Shown in pieces: positions 32,477-43,440 of a stretch of 64,000 bases of DNA. The notes below the pieces were generated by a model, which was not told the DNA's origin, did no database searches, and worked only from the letters and a program-made list of their open reading frames with translations. The DNA comes from Isoetes taiwanensis (lineage: Eukaryota; Streptophyta; Lycopodiopsida; Isoetales; Isoetaceae): the NCBI GenBank assembly GCA_021234155.1, contig JAJEKV010000109.1, forward strand, positions 776,252-840,251, in the 5' to 3' direction. Position 1 is the stretch's first letter. Every line of letters starts with the position of its first letter. A program made the position numbers and the translations under genes.

Positions 32477-33075
32477 GGCTCAGGATACTTTTACCCTTGA
32501 TTCGGTGATCCCGAGATAAATTTACCGTCCTCCGGGGTCCCGGGTCGCTCTCGACGGGGTCCGTTGGGGAGACCCCGTTCTGAGGTACGGCAGACGCCAC
32601 GTCGGCCTGGACCATCCCCGCCGTCCAAACCCCCGTGCAATCGCGGCCGTCCGCGCCTCAGAGATCCCCGCCTCCGGGATCATCCACGCGATCCCCTCCT
32701 CCGGGATCCCCACGGTCGCTGGCTGTTAACGGCGGACGATATCCGCCGAGGTGATCCCCTCCTCCGGGATCCCTGGCACCCCGGACGTGGATCCCCTCCT
32801 CCGGGATCACCTGGTCGTGGCTGATAACAGCAGACGCTATCCGCCGAGGTGATCCCCACCTCCGGGATCCCCGGGCACCGATTTGGACGGATCCCTCCTC
32901 CGGGATTACCCTACGTGGCCGATAACGGCGACGCTTATCCGCCGAGGTGATCCCCTCCTCCGGGATCCCCGGGCACCCCGGACGCGGATCCCCTCCTCCG
33001 TTATCACCCCCTCCCGAGGCTGATAACGGCGGACGCTATCCGCCGTGGTGATCCCCTCCTCCGGGATCACCACGT
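32477..33075 (+). repeat. MULE left terminal inverted repeat
   Basis: The outer 130 bp pair almost perfectly with the right arm. Further in, both arms are made of GC-rich subrepeats of roughly 60-120 bp, each with GATCCCCTCCTCCGGGATC and GGCGGACGCTATCCGCCG-type palindromes. Subrepeat number and order differ between arms, so inner pairing is only approximate. Confidence 0.9.
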
Positions 33076-33290
33076 CATTTGCCCCTGTGATTCCGGAGGC
33101 CAGTATATGAGAACGTTTGGACGGTGGAGATAGCGGCGTGGACTAATCAGGTGGTCCAAGTTTGAATTTTGCCAGCCCATGCACGGACAAACCAATACAA
33201 TGAAAACGCGGGGCGTTTCGAGACCACCCTCGGGATCACCATCCGAGTGTGGTTCTTCCACATTGCGGCTTGATGTCGAAGTAGCGAGGC

Positions 33291-34474
33291 ATGGAGGAGG
33301 AGCGCAATGAGGCTGGGGCTCCGGCAGCTATGGACGAGTTAGAGGAGAAGAGAGAAGAGGTAAGTATTCTTTTTCATTCATAGCAAACTTCAAGGGCTTT
33401 AAACAAGCATTGTCATTTTGTGTTTAATGTTTTTTTTTCAAGCTTAGGGCTGAAATACAGCCCGAAACACCTCCAAATGGCCTGTTTGATCATGGCAACT
33501 TACATTGGTATCATGAAGAGCATTTTGTACCTGATATTCAAGGGGTGGCGGATGCTTGTTTGGACTTGCTACATCCATACGAGGCCGAGTCCAAGATTTC
33601 GTTCTGGGGAGCAGAGGAATTGTGAAGCACCCGCCAATTTCTATCTAAGAAGTTCAATTGCACGAGAGAGTGTTAAAAGACCCTACAAGGATTCCTATAT
33701 GACGTTGAAGAGGTATTGGTTTGATTCATGTGTTTGTGTTTTAAATCATGAGTCCAAGATCCAATAGGACCATCCAATAGGTTATGTGTTTGATTATAAT
33801 TCTTGCTTTTTTAAGTCATTTGAGGTGCTTGTCATTAAGATTACACCTAGTAGATCAAAACTAACTTGTAATGCACAATACAGATATTGGTGTTCATATG
33901 GACCTCAAGACAAGACAGCAAACAAAGACCACGTCCACCGGGCACACGTAGGAAAAGGGTTGAGAGGGGAGAGGGCATACGTAGGGGCTGCCAGTGCCAT
34001 TTCACAATCAGGCAACTCTATTTCCTTCCAGAATTTTCACATATCACTTATTATGGGTTTGATCACAAGAATATCCAAGGTTTGCCCTGCCGTGGTAGGT
34101 TTGTTGACCCATCCTCTGGAGTTAAGTTCAAGCTAGCACCCTGGATCTCACAAGAATTGAGGGAATGGGTAAGACAGAAGCTTGTCCAATGGCACACGCC
34201 ACGTAGTGTCATAAACATGCATGAAGAGAGGTGGAGGTTGAGACTTGAAGTGAATGGACAGGAAAGCATGTGTAGGGATGATGTGTTGAAAATTCGGGAC
34301 GTGTACAATATTGAAAAGGGAGTTGTTCGTAACACATGGAAGCTACATGAAGATCTTCCCACTAGCATTGACATGTGGGTTCAAGAACATCAAGATTCTG
34401 TGTTCATGTATGAGCAAGGAGACTTGTTTCAATTAGGATCCGGGATCACAGCATTGAACATGTTATTATATTAG
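33291..34474 (+). pseudogene. MULE transposase-type protein, N-terminal part only, frameshifted
   Basis: Exon 1 is 33291-33359 (MEEERNEAGAPAAMDELEEK) with donor GAG/GTAAGT. The acceptor at about 33442 leads in frame to LRAEIQPETPPNGLFDHG and SKISFWGAEEL. A TGA then breaks the frame near 33622. HERVLKDPTRIP is readable further on, in another frame. A later exon (about 33815) carries FEVLVIKITPSRSKLTC and YRYWCSYGPQDKTAN, a frame change near 33930, then GCQCHFTIRQLY, ITYYGFDHKNIQGLPC, LAPWISQELREWV and DMWVQEHQDSVFMYEQGD. I know this Cys/His-containing arrangement from regions preceding the catalytic domain of MULE-type transposases; that assignment is from memory. The frame ends at 34474 (LNMLLY) with no DDE region after it. 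Confidence 0.65.
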
Positions 34475-34479
34475 TTATC

Positions 34480-34846
34480 ATAGGCCGACCATTGAAATTA
34501 TGAGTATATTAACCATTGAAATTATGAATATATTATTAACCATTGAAATATGTCTTGGAACAGTGGAAATAATAAACTTTGGTGTTGAAACTATGGTGGA
34601 AGCTTTGAAACATTAATCTTTGGTGCATTGAGCCATTGCACTGTCATAAAGCAATAAAATTACACTAACTCAAAAGCCAAAATTACATTCAAGTGTTTCA
34701 ATATTGACATTGAAGTCTTGAAGAAGATATTCACATTCAAGAGAATTACATTCAAGTGTTCCAGATATTCACATTCAAGAAAATATTCACATTCAAAGTT
34801 TTTTGAGATATTCACATTCACAAATTTTTAGAACTTTACCAGAATG
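34480..34846. other. Spacer between the two convergent MULE genes
   Basis: AT-rich, with imperfect short repeats of ATTCACATTCAA and ACCATTGAAATTATGA. These are presumably the 3' untranslated parts of both genes, which run toward each other. Confidence 0.6.
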
Positions 34847-37800
34847 TCAAGGACCATGTACCAGCAAGCGGGTCTGAATCTTACTATCACCCGTGTCACC
34901 CTGGGGTAAGTAAAAGGTGGACTTCCCTGCAGCCAAGCAATCGTGTAGTTTCTGGAGCATTATCTTGAAGCCTAACCTCATGCAATCTATGTCTTCTTTT
35001 TTGAACCAATCACGGTTAATCAGAATCTGCAATAAAACATGAATTTAGCCATGAACTGAAAATTTGCACACAAAAAAAAGAAACAACAAACATAAACTCA
35101 AAGACTCACATTATCCTCCTTGCCACTGATGTCTTTAACAAATTTCTTCACATAATTTATGACATACACACCACAGTCCGAATTATTGTGCTGTTGGGGA
35201 GTTTCCAATGGAATGCAGGGTGCATTATGCAATGCACTTTCCTCATGCCTCCACCTCTGATACACGCTTGCCCCATCTGGCTTTGACCACAGCGATGGGT
35301 CCCCAACGCCTGAAATCACATGGAAAGACAAGCAAGCTCGGTGGTTCTCCGGGGGGCGTCGCGGGCAGATAATCGTCAGACAAAGAAAGATCGCGAGGCA
35401 CTTAAAGCGTACCTAGATGCTACTTTCCTTCGCAAGCTACGGGATGCGAGAGGCTCGGCGCGACGTTAAGGCGGCACACTATCGCCAGCAAGTCAATCCT
35501 AGGCTCACAAGAGGCCCGCACCGATACTTGTACACCCGGCTGCCCATGAAGAAGCGCCGGACTTATAGCTTCCATTCAAGACGGGTGCACACATCGCCCG
35601 CATTGAACAAAAGGCGTTGGGCTCGGGGAGGGCGCGAGCAAAGGTTTTGCCGGTGTTGCCACGGTGGGCGATTGAGGATGAATGTCATATCATCCAGATC
35701 TGCCCGGCATTTGCCCATATCCGAGAGAGGTATGTTCGACTACTAGTGCCTGGCCAGCCGTTGCATCAGTTATTGACTACGGCATCAGTGGGTTTGTTGG
35801 GGTCATACCTCCAGGAGGTTATGGATGCACGGACGCGTTTGTATCCTACGGGACGGTCTTGAACTGTCCTATGCAATTGTACAGTGTGCCAGCATGCTTA
35901 TTACTGCTAAGGTTTTTCCCTCGAAAACCCTTCGGGGCGGGGGTTTTTTAATCCTGTCAGTAATATGCTTGCTGCTCTCTTTTTGTTTGGGTCCCATAGG
36001 CCAATTGGTCTCCGTGGACGCTAAAAACCTATTCTATTCTATTCTATTCTATTCTTAAACACGTCTGTGAGGAATCTGCAAGTATCAATAAGAAATTAGC
36101 TTCAATCATAATGCAAAAGATTAAATAATTCGAGATAGAGAGGAATACTTACAGTGTGACAAATTCTCGGGTAGATGCATGCAAGGGAGCATATGAATCA
36201 AGGTGCAGAATGCAAGGGCAGGGCTTTCCAAGCCGAGCACACGCCAGGCCATCAGTCACTAAGATGAAAAGGCTCCAATGGCCACTAAGAAATAGCAAAT
36301 TGAAAGGCAATTAAAATAGATTTAAAACATAAATAATCAAGTGATCAGAGTTTACCCAGCATTGACAGGATTGTAATAGAATTGTGCTGTCTGGATCTTC
36401 CACCGTGCCCTACCAAACGGGTTGTCAGGGATGAGCTTGGCAAACTGCTCATAAGCCCCTGCCAACCCGGCCTTGCTTCCACTCAAGAACAGCCCGAATG
36501 CAGCAGGATGTAGGAAGACATGATGGCACCTTCTCTGGATAGGAATTGAGTGCAGAATTACCCTGTACAACCAATTGAGCAATTGAGTGCAATGAAAAAC
36601 TGAAATTGAAGAGACTTTAGACTTAAAAACTTACAGGAGATAAGAACCAATGCAATCCGAGTCCACATCGCTCTCCAGATCCCCAAGGCCAGAAGGGATT
36701 GTCATAAATTTAAGGGCCTCGGCTTCTTGGATGTAAAACTCGACATTTGCTGACTTGCTGCCGACCTTGACGAAGGGGCTCTCAACCACCACAGGGAAAT
36801 TTAATGTGAAGGGGCACTGCCATCGATCGGCATCAACACCTCTTTGGTAGTCTAAAACAGAATCTAGAAAATGTGGATCGACAGAGTACAAATGATACAG
36901 CATAATCTTGCTGGGCTTGGGAATATTATCTTCGAGCTCAGTTTCCAGCAGGATCCGGTTAGGGGCCATGAATTAAGTGGATTTAGGAGGAGGTTTTGGG
37001 GTTTTGGATCCGCACGATGCCTCCGAGAATTTTTGGGCCCGGCTTTGGCAACACTGAGGTTTAGGCAAAAGGGGGGGTTTAGGCAAAGGGGACGAATACT
37101 TACCTGCACTGCAGCCACCTCCTCGCTCACATCATCGGCGCCCAATTGGCTTTGCTCCTGCTCTTTGGTTAGTGGAGGCCAAAGCTCATCATCGAGATTA
37201 AATTTTTGGTGCTCGCCGATCCGTGCCTTTATCTCCTCGATCCGCAATTGTTGGCTTTCCAATTCACTTGCTTTTTCTTCCTCTGGACACAGTAAATTAA
37301 TGAAGGCTTCTCTTTGGCTCTTATCGAAGACCCATTTCAATTTGCTCATCGGCCACCACTCCGGCATTTCTCGGCCCTCTCGCAATTTTTGGTGAGGTTG
37401 TGGGCATATTTATAGTCGGATCCATGCTTTCGCCCACGAAATCTTCGCGATAACTCCGCTTCTTTCGATTGGCATTCGTCTTGGCGGGCTGCATTGGGCG
37501 GATGAATTCGATTTGGGATCCTCCCCTCGGCGCGATCGGGAACCCGAAACCTATCATACAAGGCATGCACTCGAAACCCGTGATTTTTCGAGCTCAACCT
37601 TCCTGGAGTAAGTTTTGGTGCGATCATCAACTAAGCACTTCCATCTCTTTGCCCGCCTGATCGTGAATCATGTCGGGGGCCTCTTGGTTCTCGTGAATCT
37701 TTATGTCGGGCTCGTTGTCTATGACGACCCTCCTTTGCTGGCCCCCTTCCTCATTCAAATCGCCCGCCGGTTGGCGTCCCACGAAACTTCGTTCTTTCAC

Positions 37801-38013
37801 CTCCTCCTCTGGATTCTTCCCCCCCGCCCGATTTTTCCCGCCCTACATCCGATTTTGTTGCCACGGCGGCCGGGGACTCCACCTCGGCATCCGATTCCGC
37901 TTGAGTTCCAGGCTGCGGAATCTGGATCGCATATGAAGCGGCGCTGAGTCAAGACAAGGATTCTCGCCAAAACTGGTGTTGAGGCTGACTTCCAGGGTTA
38001 TGGACTCGTCCAT
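34847..38013 (-). CDS. Ulp1-like C48 cysteine protease gene inside the MULE
   Basis: The product should cleave a SUMO- or ubiquitin-like peptide. The catalytic triad is present: His in GGHWSLFILVTDG, Asp in CILHLDSYAP and Cys in NNSDCGVYVINYV, with PQQ before the Cys motif as in the family. Exon pieces, minus strand: start region from Met 38013 with an acidic linker (one frameshift), 37385-37105 (coiled region EEEKASELESQQLRIEEIKA, donor CAG/GTAAGT), about 36969-36631 (LDSVLDYQRGVDADRWQCPF), 36566-36354 (AAFGLFLSGSKAGLAG), about 36290-36154 (His/Asp exon), 36075-36054, 35309-35108 (Cys exon) and 35029-34847 (last exon, ending TRLLVHGP). Donors GTAAGT, GTAAAC and GTGAGT and acceptors ending TACAG, CTTAG, TGCAG and TTCAG fit. 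The frame is not continuous near 37380 and 36970. A LINE separates the Asp and Cys exons. Confidence 0.85.
35340..36053 (+). mobile_element. Family B LINE 3' end inserted in the Ulp1 gene
   Basis: Plus strand, opposite to the host gene. It starts in ORF2 C-terminal coding (TYLDATFLRKLRD in shifted frame, then YLYTRLPMKKRRTYSF), includes a Cys/His cluster near 35650-35710 (CRCC in one frame, H further on) and ends with GGGTCCCATAGGCCAATTGG, CTCCGTGGACGCTAAAAA and (ATTCT)n. It lies at the end of the exon encoding FLTDVFK, at or beside its donor, so the junction to the Cys exon is lost or altered. A clear target duplication was not found. Confidence 0.88.
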
Positions 38014-38499
38014 CTGCAAGCCACAGTAAGATTTAGTAAAGAATAGTAGAAAATAGTAAAAAACTTGATAAAACAAAGTGAAAGGGTCGATTTTACCTCC
38101 GTAACCGTTATCACGGGGAGGTAAACAGTTCCATGGCGCTAATGGTGCCGTCATTTCGACAAAAACACGCGATACCTGAGAGGATCGGGGGCCCACGCGA
38201 GAGTTCCAGCCCGGACTTGGACTCGCCGACATCGGCCAGTGCTCTGCCGTCCTCCGGTATCCCAGCGCCACGTGGCGGGGACGAGGGGATTGGCCACGTA
38301 CACATCATTGATGGCCTGTCCGAATTTAATTATAAAATTAAAGGTGCTGCTGCTTCTGGGATCACGGAGGACGGTATAAATCACCGGATCTAACGGCTGA
38401 CAGCAAACCAGCTCGGAGTGCATCTAACGGCGGAAAATAACTCCCGCCTCCACGTCGGCGACATCCACGTCGGCGCTCTCCACCTCGGCCACGGACGGA

Positions 38500-39126
38500 T
38501 GATCCCGCAGGGCGGGATCCACTCACGGGGACGGGGATCCCTGGGGGATCACCACGGCGGATAGCACCCGCCGTAAACAGCCACGGCCCAGAGCACAGGA
38601 TCCACGTCACGGGATCCACGTCACCATATCGGGATCCCGGAGGAGGGGATCACCACGGCGGATAGCGTCCGCCATTATCACCCACGGGGAGGAGGGGTGA
38701 TCCCGAGGAGGGATCCGCGTCCGGGTGCCGGGGATCTCTCGGAGGTGGGGATCACCTCGGCGGATAGCGCCCAAGATTCTCACCACGCGCCGGGTGATCC
38801 CGAGGAGGGATCCGTCCGGTGCCGGGATCCCGGAGGAGGGGATCACCTCGGCCGGATATCGTCGCCGTTAACAGCCGGGGCGGCCGTGGGGATCCCGGAG
38901 GAGGGATCGCGATGGATGATCCCGGAGGGGGATCTCGAGGCGCCGGATGGCCGCGATTACACGCTGGGGTTTGATGGCGGGGATGGTCGGGCCGACGTGG
39001 CGTCCCGCCGTGACGTACCTCGTAACGGGTCTCCCCAACGGACCCCGTCGAGAGCGACCCGGGATCCCGGAGGACGGTAAATTTATCTCTGGGATCACCG
39101 AATCAAGGGTAAAAGTATCCTGAGCC
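38500..39126 (-). repeat. MULE right terminal inverted repeat
   Basis: Inverted copy of the left arm, ending GGGTAAAAGTATCCTGAGCC. It contains the same GATCCCGGAGGAGGGGATC and CGGCGGATAGCG-type units. The inner border is indistinct, because related GC-rich sequence continues to about 38340. Confidence 0.9.
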
Positions 39127-39135
39127 AGATAAGAT
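39127..39135. other. Target-site duplication, right (AGATAAGAT)
   Basis: Exact match to 32468-32476, directly after the outermost base of the right inverted repeat. Confidence 0.93.
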
Positions 39136-39800
39136 AGGGTAAAGCAGGAGGGCAAGTGGAAGACGCATTTTGCAAGGAAGCATTGGCTATGGATACCAGA
39201 AGGCAAAAAAGATGGAAGGCTACCGGAATAGCCGCCATGGCTGGGAGCAAAACTTGAACAGGCGACATACCTTAAACGGAAGCGATCTAACTCAGGTAAC
39301 GAACTGAAAAAATTTGGGCGATCTAACTCTATTTATATTTATACTCAAAGAAAACCACAGAAATTTCAACACGCAAATGATCTGCAATGATTTCACAAAT
39401 ATCCCGATGTGGTTGTGGTTGTGCCACTTCTTATCTTCGTCCAGCTGCAATTCGTTTGCAGACTGTCATAATCTCGCAGCGCAAGATCTCCTATGCCAGA
39501 AGCATTAGGAGACTGCCAGATCTGGCTACGTGCTAGAAGCGATGAGATAGATTAGAGAAAGAACGTGGCCGCTTGAGTGTTTTTTTTTCCTTTTTTTTAA
39601 CAATGCTATTTTTTGCCCCCGAAACACAGAATATGCCAAAGCATCTTGCCAATAATAATTACATGAGTTAGATAATTAGAATGTTCCATTCATCAATAAT
39701 TGGCGCTGAAAAATATAGGGAACACCTTTCATATGTTCCACGCTTTAAAGAACACAACAAATCACATTCAAACATCCCAGACGTGAAAACAATCGCTAAA
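39136..39800. other. No gene recognised
   Basis: No protein-like frames or known element ends between the MULE and the next dispersed repeat. Confidence 0.4.
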
Positions 39801-39834
39801 GAATTTTTTGTTTGCTAGCAATATATCTCGAATA

Positions 39835-39925
39835 ACATAGCTCTCGGTGCCCAGAGTAACCCCCTGTGTGAATATGCACCCAAACCAAAGGGGGTTTCAG
39901 GGGGATTTTAATTTAAATAAAAATA
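39835..39925 (+). repeat. Dispersed repeat R1, body only
   Basis: GCTCTCGGTGCCCAGAGTAA and GAATATGCACCCAAACCAAA followed by GGGGGTTTCAGGGGGATTTT match the bodies at 25118, 41138 and 55722. Confidence 0.8.
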
Positions 39926-40184
39926 AAAAAAAACTAAAACAATAAAAACACTTTGCTTGCCCAAATGTAGGGTTATTGCCCATAACACTACCTTCCATAT
40001 AGAAATTCATCGCAATGGACTTACCCAAGCCTCTAGATGCATGGATTTACAAAACATACCTATTTAGAATATAGAATGATGCTTATAGCAAGGATTTCTT
40101 TATGTCAAAAGAAAGATGCAGATAACAATTAGATTTGAGCTCACCTTTTAATCCAAGCAAGAAATTCAAACATATTATTCTCAT

Positions 40185-40374
40185 GTCCAGTTGGCTAAGG
40201 GCATGTCAGTTAGGAATGTACCATTTGGTATTAGAGCAGGGCTCAAGTTCGAATCTCGATGGGGCCAAGTATGACCTAGAACACCGTTGGACGGTAGGTT
40301 ATTACTTGGTCTTGGACACCATGGTTGGTCTCCGTGGACGTTAAAAAAACTACTATTCTATTCTATTCTATTCT
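40185..40374 (+). mobile_element. tRNA-derived SINE with a family B LINE tail
   Basis: TGGCTAAGGGCATG at 40191 resembles an A box and AGTTCGAATCTC at 40245 a B box, at a spacing suited to RNA polymerase III. The 3' end, TTGGTCTCCGTGGACGTTAA (40324) plus (ATTCT)n to 40374, matches the 3' end of the family B LINE at 36005-36053 with about one change in the first 23 bases. This is the arrangement of SINEs that borrow the reverse transcriptase of a partner LINE. Confidence 0.8.
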
Positions 40375-40940
40375 TATAAAAACTTCAAATTGCTATAACG
40401 TGGACCCAAAAAAACTAATAAATAATGTTACAATTATAATGGCGCCGAGAGTAGGTGATCTTATCCAAGTTGCTATTACAAAGAAGGAATGAGTTTGACG
40501 TGCTAACAAATAGAGATTCTATAATATAACATACTAGTAATGGTGGTCGACATTGCCGAGCTTTAGCCACGATAAAATGTAAAGACTGATGTATAAATAC
40601 CAAGAGAAGTGTTTAATTTATTTGTTGATTCTATGCGCATGGGTGCCCGAGTTCCAAACATCCTAGAGCACATATCCATGATTATTTGCTAGGAAAAAAG
40701 GATGGGATTTGGCTCTGATACAAATGAGCCTTTCAGGTGGAATGGTTCGTGGAGAGTTATTCTACTTGTTGAGCTACAATGAACATGAAATTCTATATGA
40801 GCCTGAGAGAATACATTTGTAAATTACTTTTTTTTGTACAATGATGAAGCTTGTGCTTCTTTTTGTACAATGGTCAAGCTTGTGCTTCCCAATATTATTT
40901 GTTTCACAAATATGATGGATTTACTTTTGTAGTAGAAACA
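40375..40940. other. AT-rich sequence without recognised gene
   Basis: A TTTTTGTACAATG(A/G)T(G/C)AAGCTTGTGCTTC motif is duplicated at 40834 and 40860. Nothing else is recognised. Confidence 0.45.
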
Positions 40941-40944
40941 CGGT

Positions 40945-41245
40945 GTGTTTATTCCTTGATCTAGACCGTACATAGCAATCCTCGTTTGTAAGGTATATCT
41001 TTACAAGTTTTTCTATACTGTATATTAAGGTTTGCAAAATACTATAAGGTTTGAGAGAATGTACTTAATGGTGTTAATTTTGTACACGTATTGTAAATTT
41101 TTTGGGGCTCTCGCTGCCCTATGTAACCTCCCGTGTGAATATGCACCCAAACCAAAGGGGGTTTCGGGGGGATTTTAATTTAAATGTGTTAGATGCAATG
41201 GTTTGTGTTAATAATGTTAATGCTAATTGTGTGTTGATTGTTATA
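40945..41245 (+). repeat. Dispersed repeat R1 with inverted head
   Basis: Bases 40950-41060 are the reverse complement of the R1 head (GATCTAGACCGTACATAGCA, CTCGTTTGTAAGG, ATACTGTATA). The body, 41105-41245, is in direct orientation (GAATATGCACCCAAACCAAA). The head has therefore flipped relative to the body, compared with 55565. Confidence 0.8.
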
Positions 41246-43304
41246 TTAAAAAAAAAATTGGGTCCGTCGGGCCCTAACTAAAGCAAACATAGGTAAACTT
41301 CACGGGCCTAAATATTAATTACTAAGAAGCACAATAACATCAACACAAACAAATTATTTCCATTGCAAACAACTATGAGTATATTTTGTGTAATCATTAG
41401 GACAAGAACACGTTCTCGGAATTGAACACGTCGAAATTTTGCAACAACGATGTTGATAATATTTTTCTTTTCAGAGCAAAGTCAGTGCTCCCATAGGTTG
41501 TTTAGTGCATGTGGAGCTTGTTATGCTTAAGCAAGGTCAATACATAAACGAGTTGTGCCAGAATTTGACAGTATCAAAGTTCGGATAAGTTTTTGCACAT
41601 GAGAAATGGTACAAATCTGAAAATGCATATATGAGAACATGATCCAAGCAGACATGCTATATATTAGCATTACACAACAGTATAAGGTTGGAATTTTACC
41701 TCTCTTAGTTTCTATGCATAACACAGTCTTAGCTCAATAAACAACTGCCTTAGCAGAATTAAACAACTTCTACTCATACTTAAGTTGAAAACCATTTAAT
41801 AAATGGCACTTGCGCCTTTATACTAGGCATCAACAAAGGTATTTTGAATGGTGAGAAAACAAGAATATATCCTGGAGACACTAGTAGCCATTCTTAAGTC
41901 TAGATGACCTTGTACGACTTGTCATTCTAGGAGAATTTATGGCAATATGTACCTGATAAGAAATGTTTATCCAGGTCAATGGCATAGATTGTTGCCATGT
42001 GATCTTCGAAATGACAAGAACGAATGTAGTTGCCATATAAGAATGGCAAAGTGAAATCAGGGCGACATGATCTGTTGATGACTGCCATACATTACCATCC
42101 AAATTAGCAATATATTATCATCCAAATTAGCAGACCTACAACAAGGATGGGCAAAAGTATGCTATGTAGGGATGTAAGCACTAAGGACTTTTAAAAAGAA
42201 AAGGAGATATGCATCTTCCAATAGTGGAAGCCTTACCCTGGTGAGAATTCGTTTTGTTGTAGCATCGAAGAAAGACATAGGTGCAGGAAAAATGCTCCTG
42301 GACCCTCATGGACATGGACAAATAGAATCTTTGTGCAATGAGTAGCCCAAGTATCTTCACAATGCTCTGATCCAAATCGAAGTTGAATGTTGCAGACCAT
42401 GGAGAGGACAAGGAAAATTGTGCCATGGAGCCAATGGCTGAACAACAATATGAAGCAACTGGACAAAAGCAGTTCGAACAAAAGAAGATATTTCTTATTA
42501 TCTTTCCCTGTACTGCGCACTGTATACAGGCTACTGTTGCCCTGTCCTAAGCTGAAGATGGTGCACGATGGTTGTTATTGCCCTGTTGGAAGCTGTTGCA
42601 AGAGTTCGTATACTAGATTTGCAAGTTAAAAAACATCCATCATTACAACCACAATTTTCAAGTCCAAAATAGCCCAAGCCCAGTCTCCTAAACCTGCAAA
42701 GCCTGGTTGCCTGCAAAACCCTTAGCTTGCAACAAGCCAGCCTGGCTACCTGCTGCAAACTCTCGGATGTCCTTGTTATTAATGCATGCTGGAAAATGGA
42801 ACAAAAGGAAGTTGTAGCTTAAAAAGAAGAAATCTCTGTTTCTGCTCCTTAAAAATACACTTCCCTTACTTATAAATTAGAGACATCAAAAACTACAAAG
42901 TTCTCCAGGACTTCACATATTAGACATTAGGATATCAAGAACTTAAAAGCATCTCTAATCTTTCTTCTGGTTTGCAAGGTATCGACTTATCTTGTCAAGG
43001 CAATGGTGTTCTTAGTTGCAGATGGTTTTGAATGAGATTCAATCTCAACAGGTATGTGAACATGTAGAAGGGCAAATCGACATTGAAAGCTCTGCAAGTT
43101 CGCTAAGCTCTGCCCTAAATCGTGGAGGGCATCATGGTTGTGCCGAAGATGAAGCTTTAGCCGATCTGTAATAGCAGCGAAGAATAGACACAACCCTTAG
43201 GGTTTGTGTTGCCAGATTAAGGATAAAGAAATCAGAAATACAAAAATACATGCAACAAAAAAGAGGGGCTCTACCACACGATTTCCTATTTCTCTAAATT
43301 TAAT
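41246..43304. other. AT-rich sequence without convincing gene
   Basis: A plus-strand stretch at 43018-43170 reads MVLNEIQSQQVCEHVEGQ to a stop after EDEALADL and could be a last exon, but no linked exons were found. The rest shows only background frames. Confidence 0.35.
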
Positions 43305-43440
43305 GGCTAAAAATGGGGTGCACTCTAGAAATACTATTTAGCATATGCAAATGAATATGGCGGCGAAATCATAGAAAAACCATGCAAAAAAACGTACAAA
43401 AATCTAAAAGTAACCCCTTGTTATTGTGCTAGATATTGTT
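43305..43440 (+). repeat. Dispersed repeat R2, copy 2
   Basis: Diverged match to 27738-27872, sharing GGTGCACTCTAGA-like, AAATGAATAT-like and CCTTGTTATTGTGCTA-like blocks. Confidence 0.65.

Larger units (their letters stand above)
32477..39126. mobile_element. MULE (Mutator-like element) with long TIRs, carrying a Ulp1 protease gene
   Basis: The termini are GGCTCAGGATACTTTTACCC and its reverse complement. They are flanked by an exact 9-bp direct repeat AGATAAGAT (32468-32476 and 39127-39135), the target size of the Mutator superfamily. Inverted repeats extend for about 600 bp. Between them lie a transposase-type gene on the plus strand (33291-34474) and a multi-exon Ulp1-like cysteine protease gene on the minus strand (38013-34847). 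MULEs carrying Ulp1-like proteases are known in plants (Kaonashi-type). No DDE catalytic region is visible, so this copy is probably non-autonomous. A 0.7-kb LINE (35340-36053) sits inside the protease gene. Without that insertion the element would be about 5.9 kb. Confidence 0.95.

Noticed and set aside
32564-32824. Arg/Pro-rich frames in the MULE arms (also 38697-39080)
   Set aside because: They are translations of the GC-rich terminal subrepeats, with no consistent frame between arms.
36871-37395. 174-residue plus-strand frame
   Set aside because: It is the complement of the coiled-coil exon of the Ulp1 gene. The minus-strand reading has splice sites and protein-like composition.
37843-38271. 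142-residue minus-strand frame starting upstream of the protease gene
   Set aside because: Its first half reads MULE terminal and subterminal DNA. Only the part from Met 38013 looks coding, and it is included in the protease gene.
40185-40260. Functional tRNA gene
   Set aside because: Box-like sequences are present but stems do not close and the LINE tail follows; a SINE is the better call.
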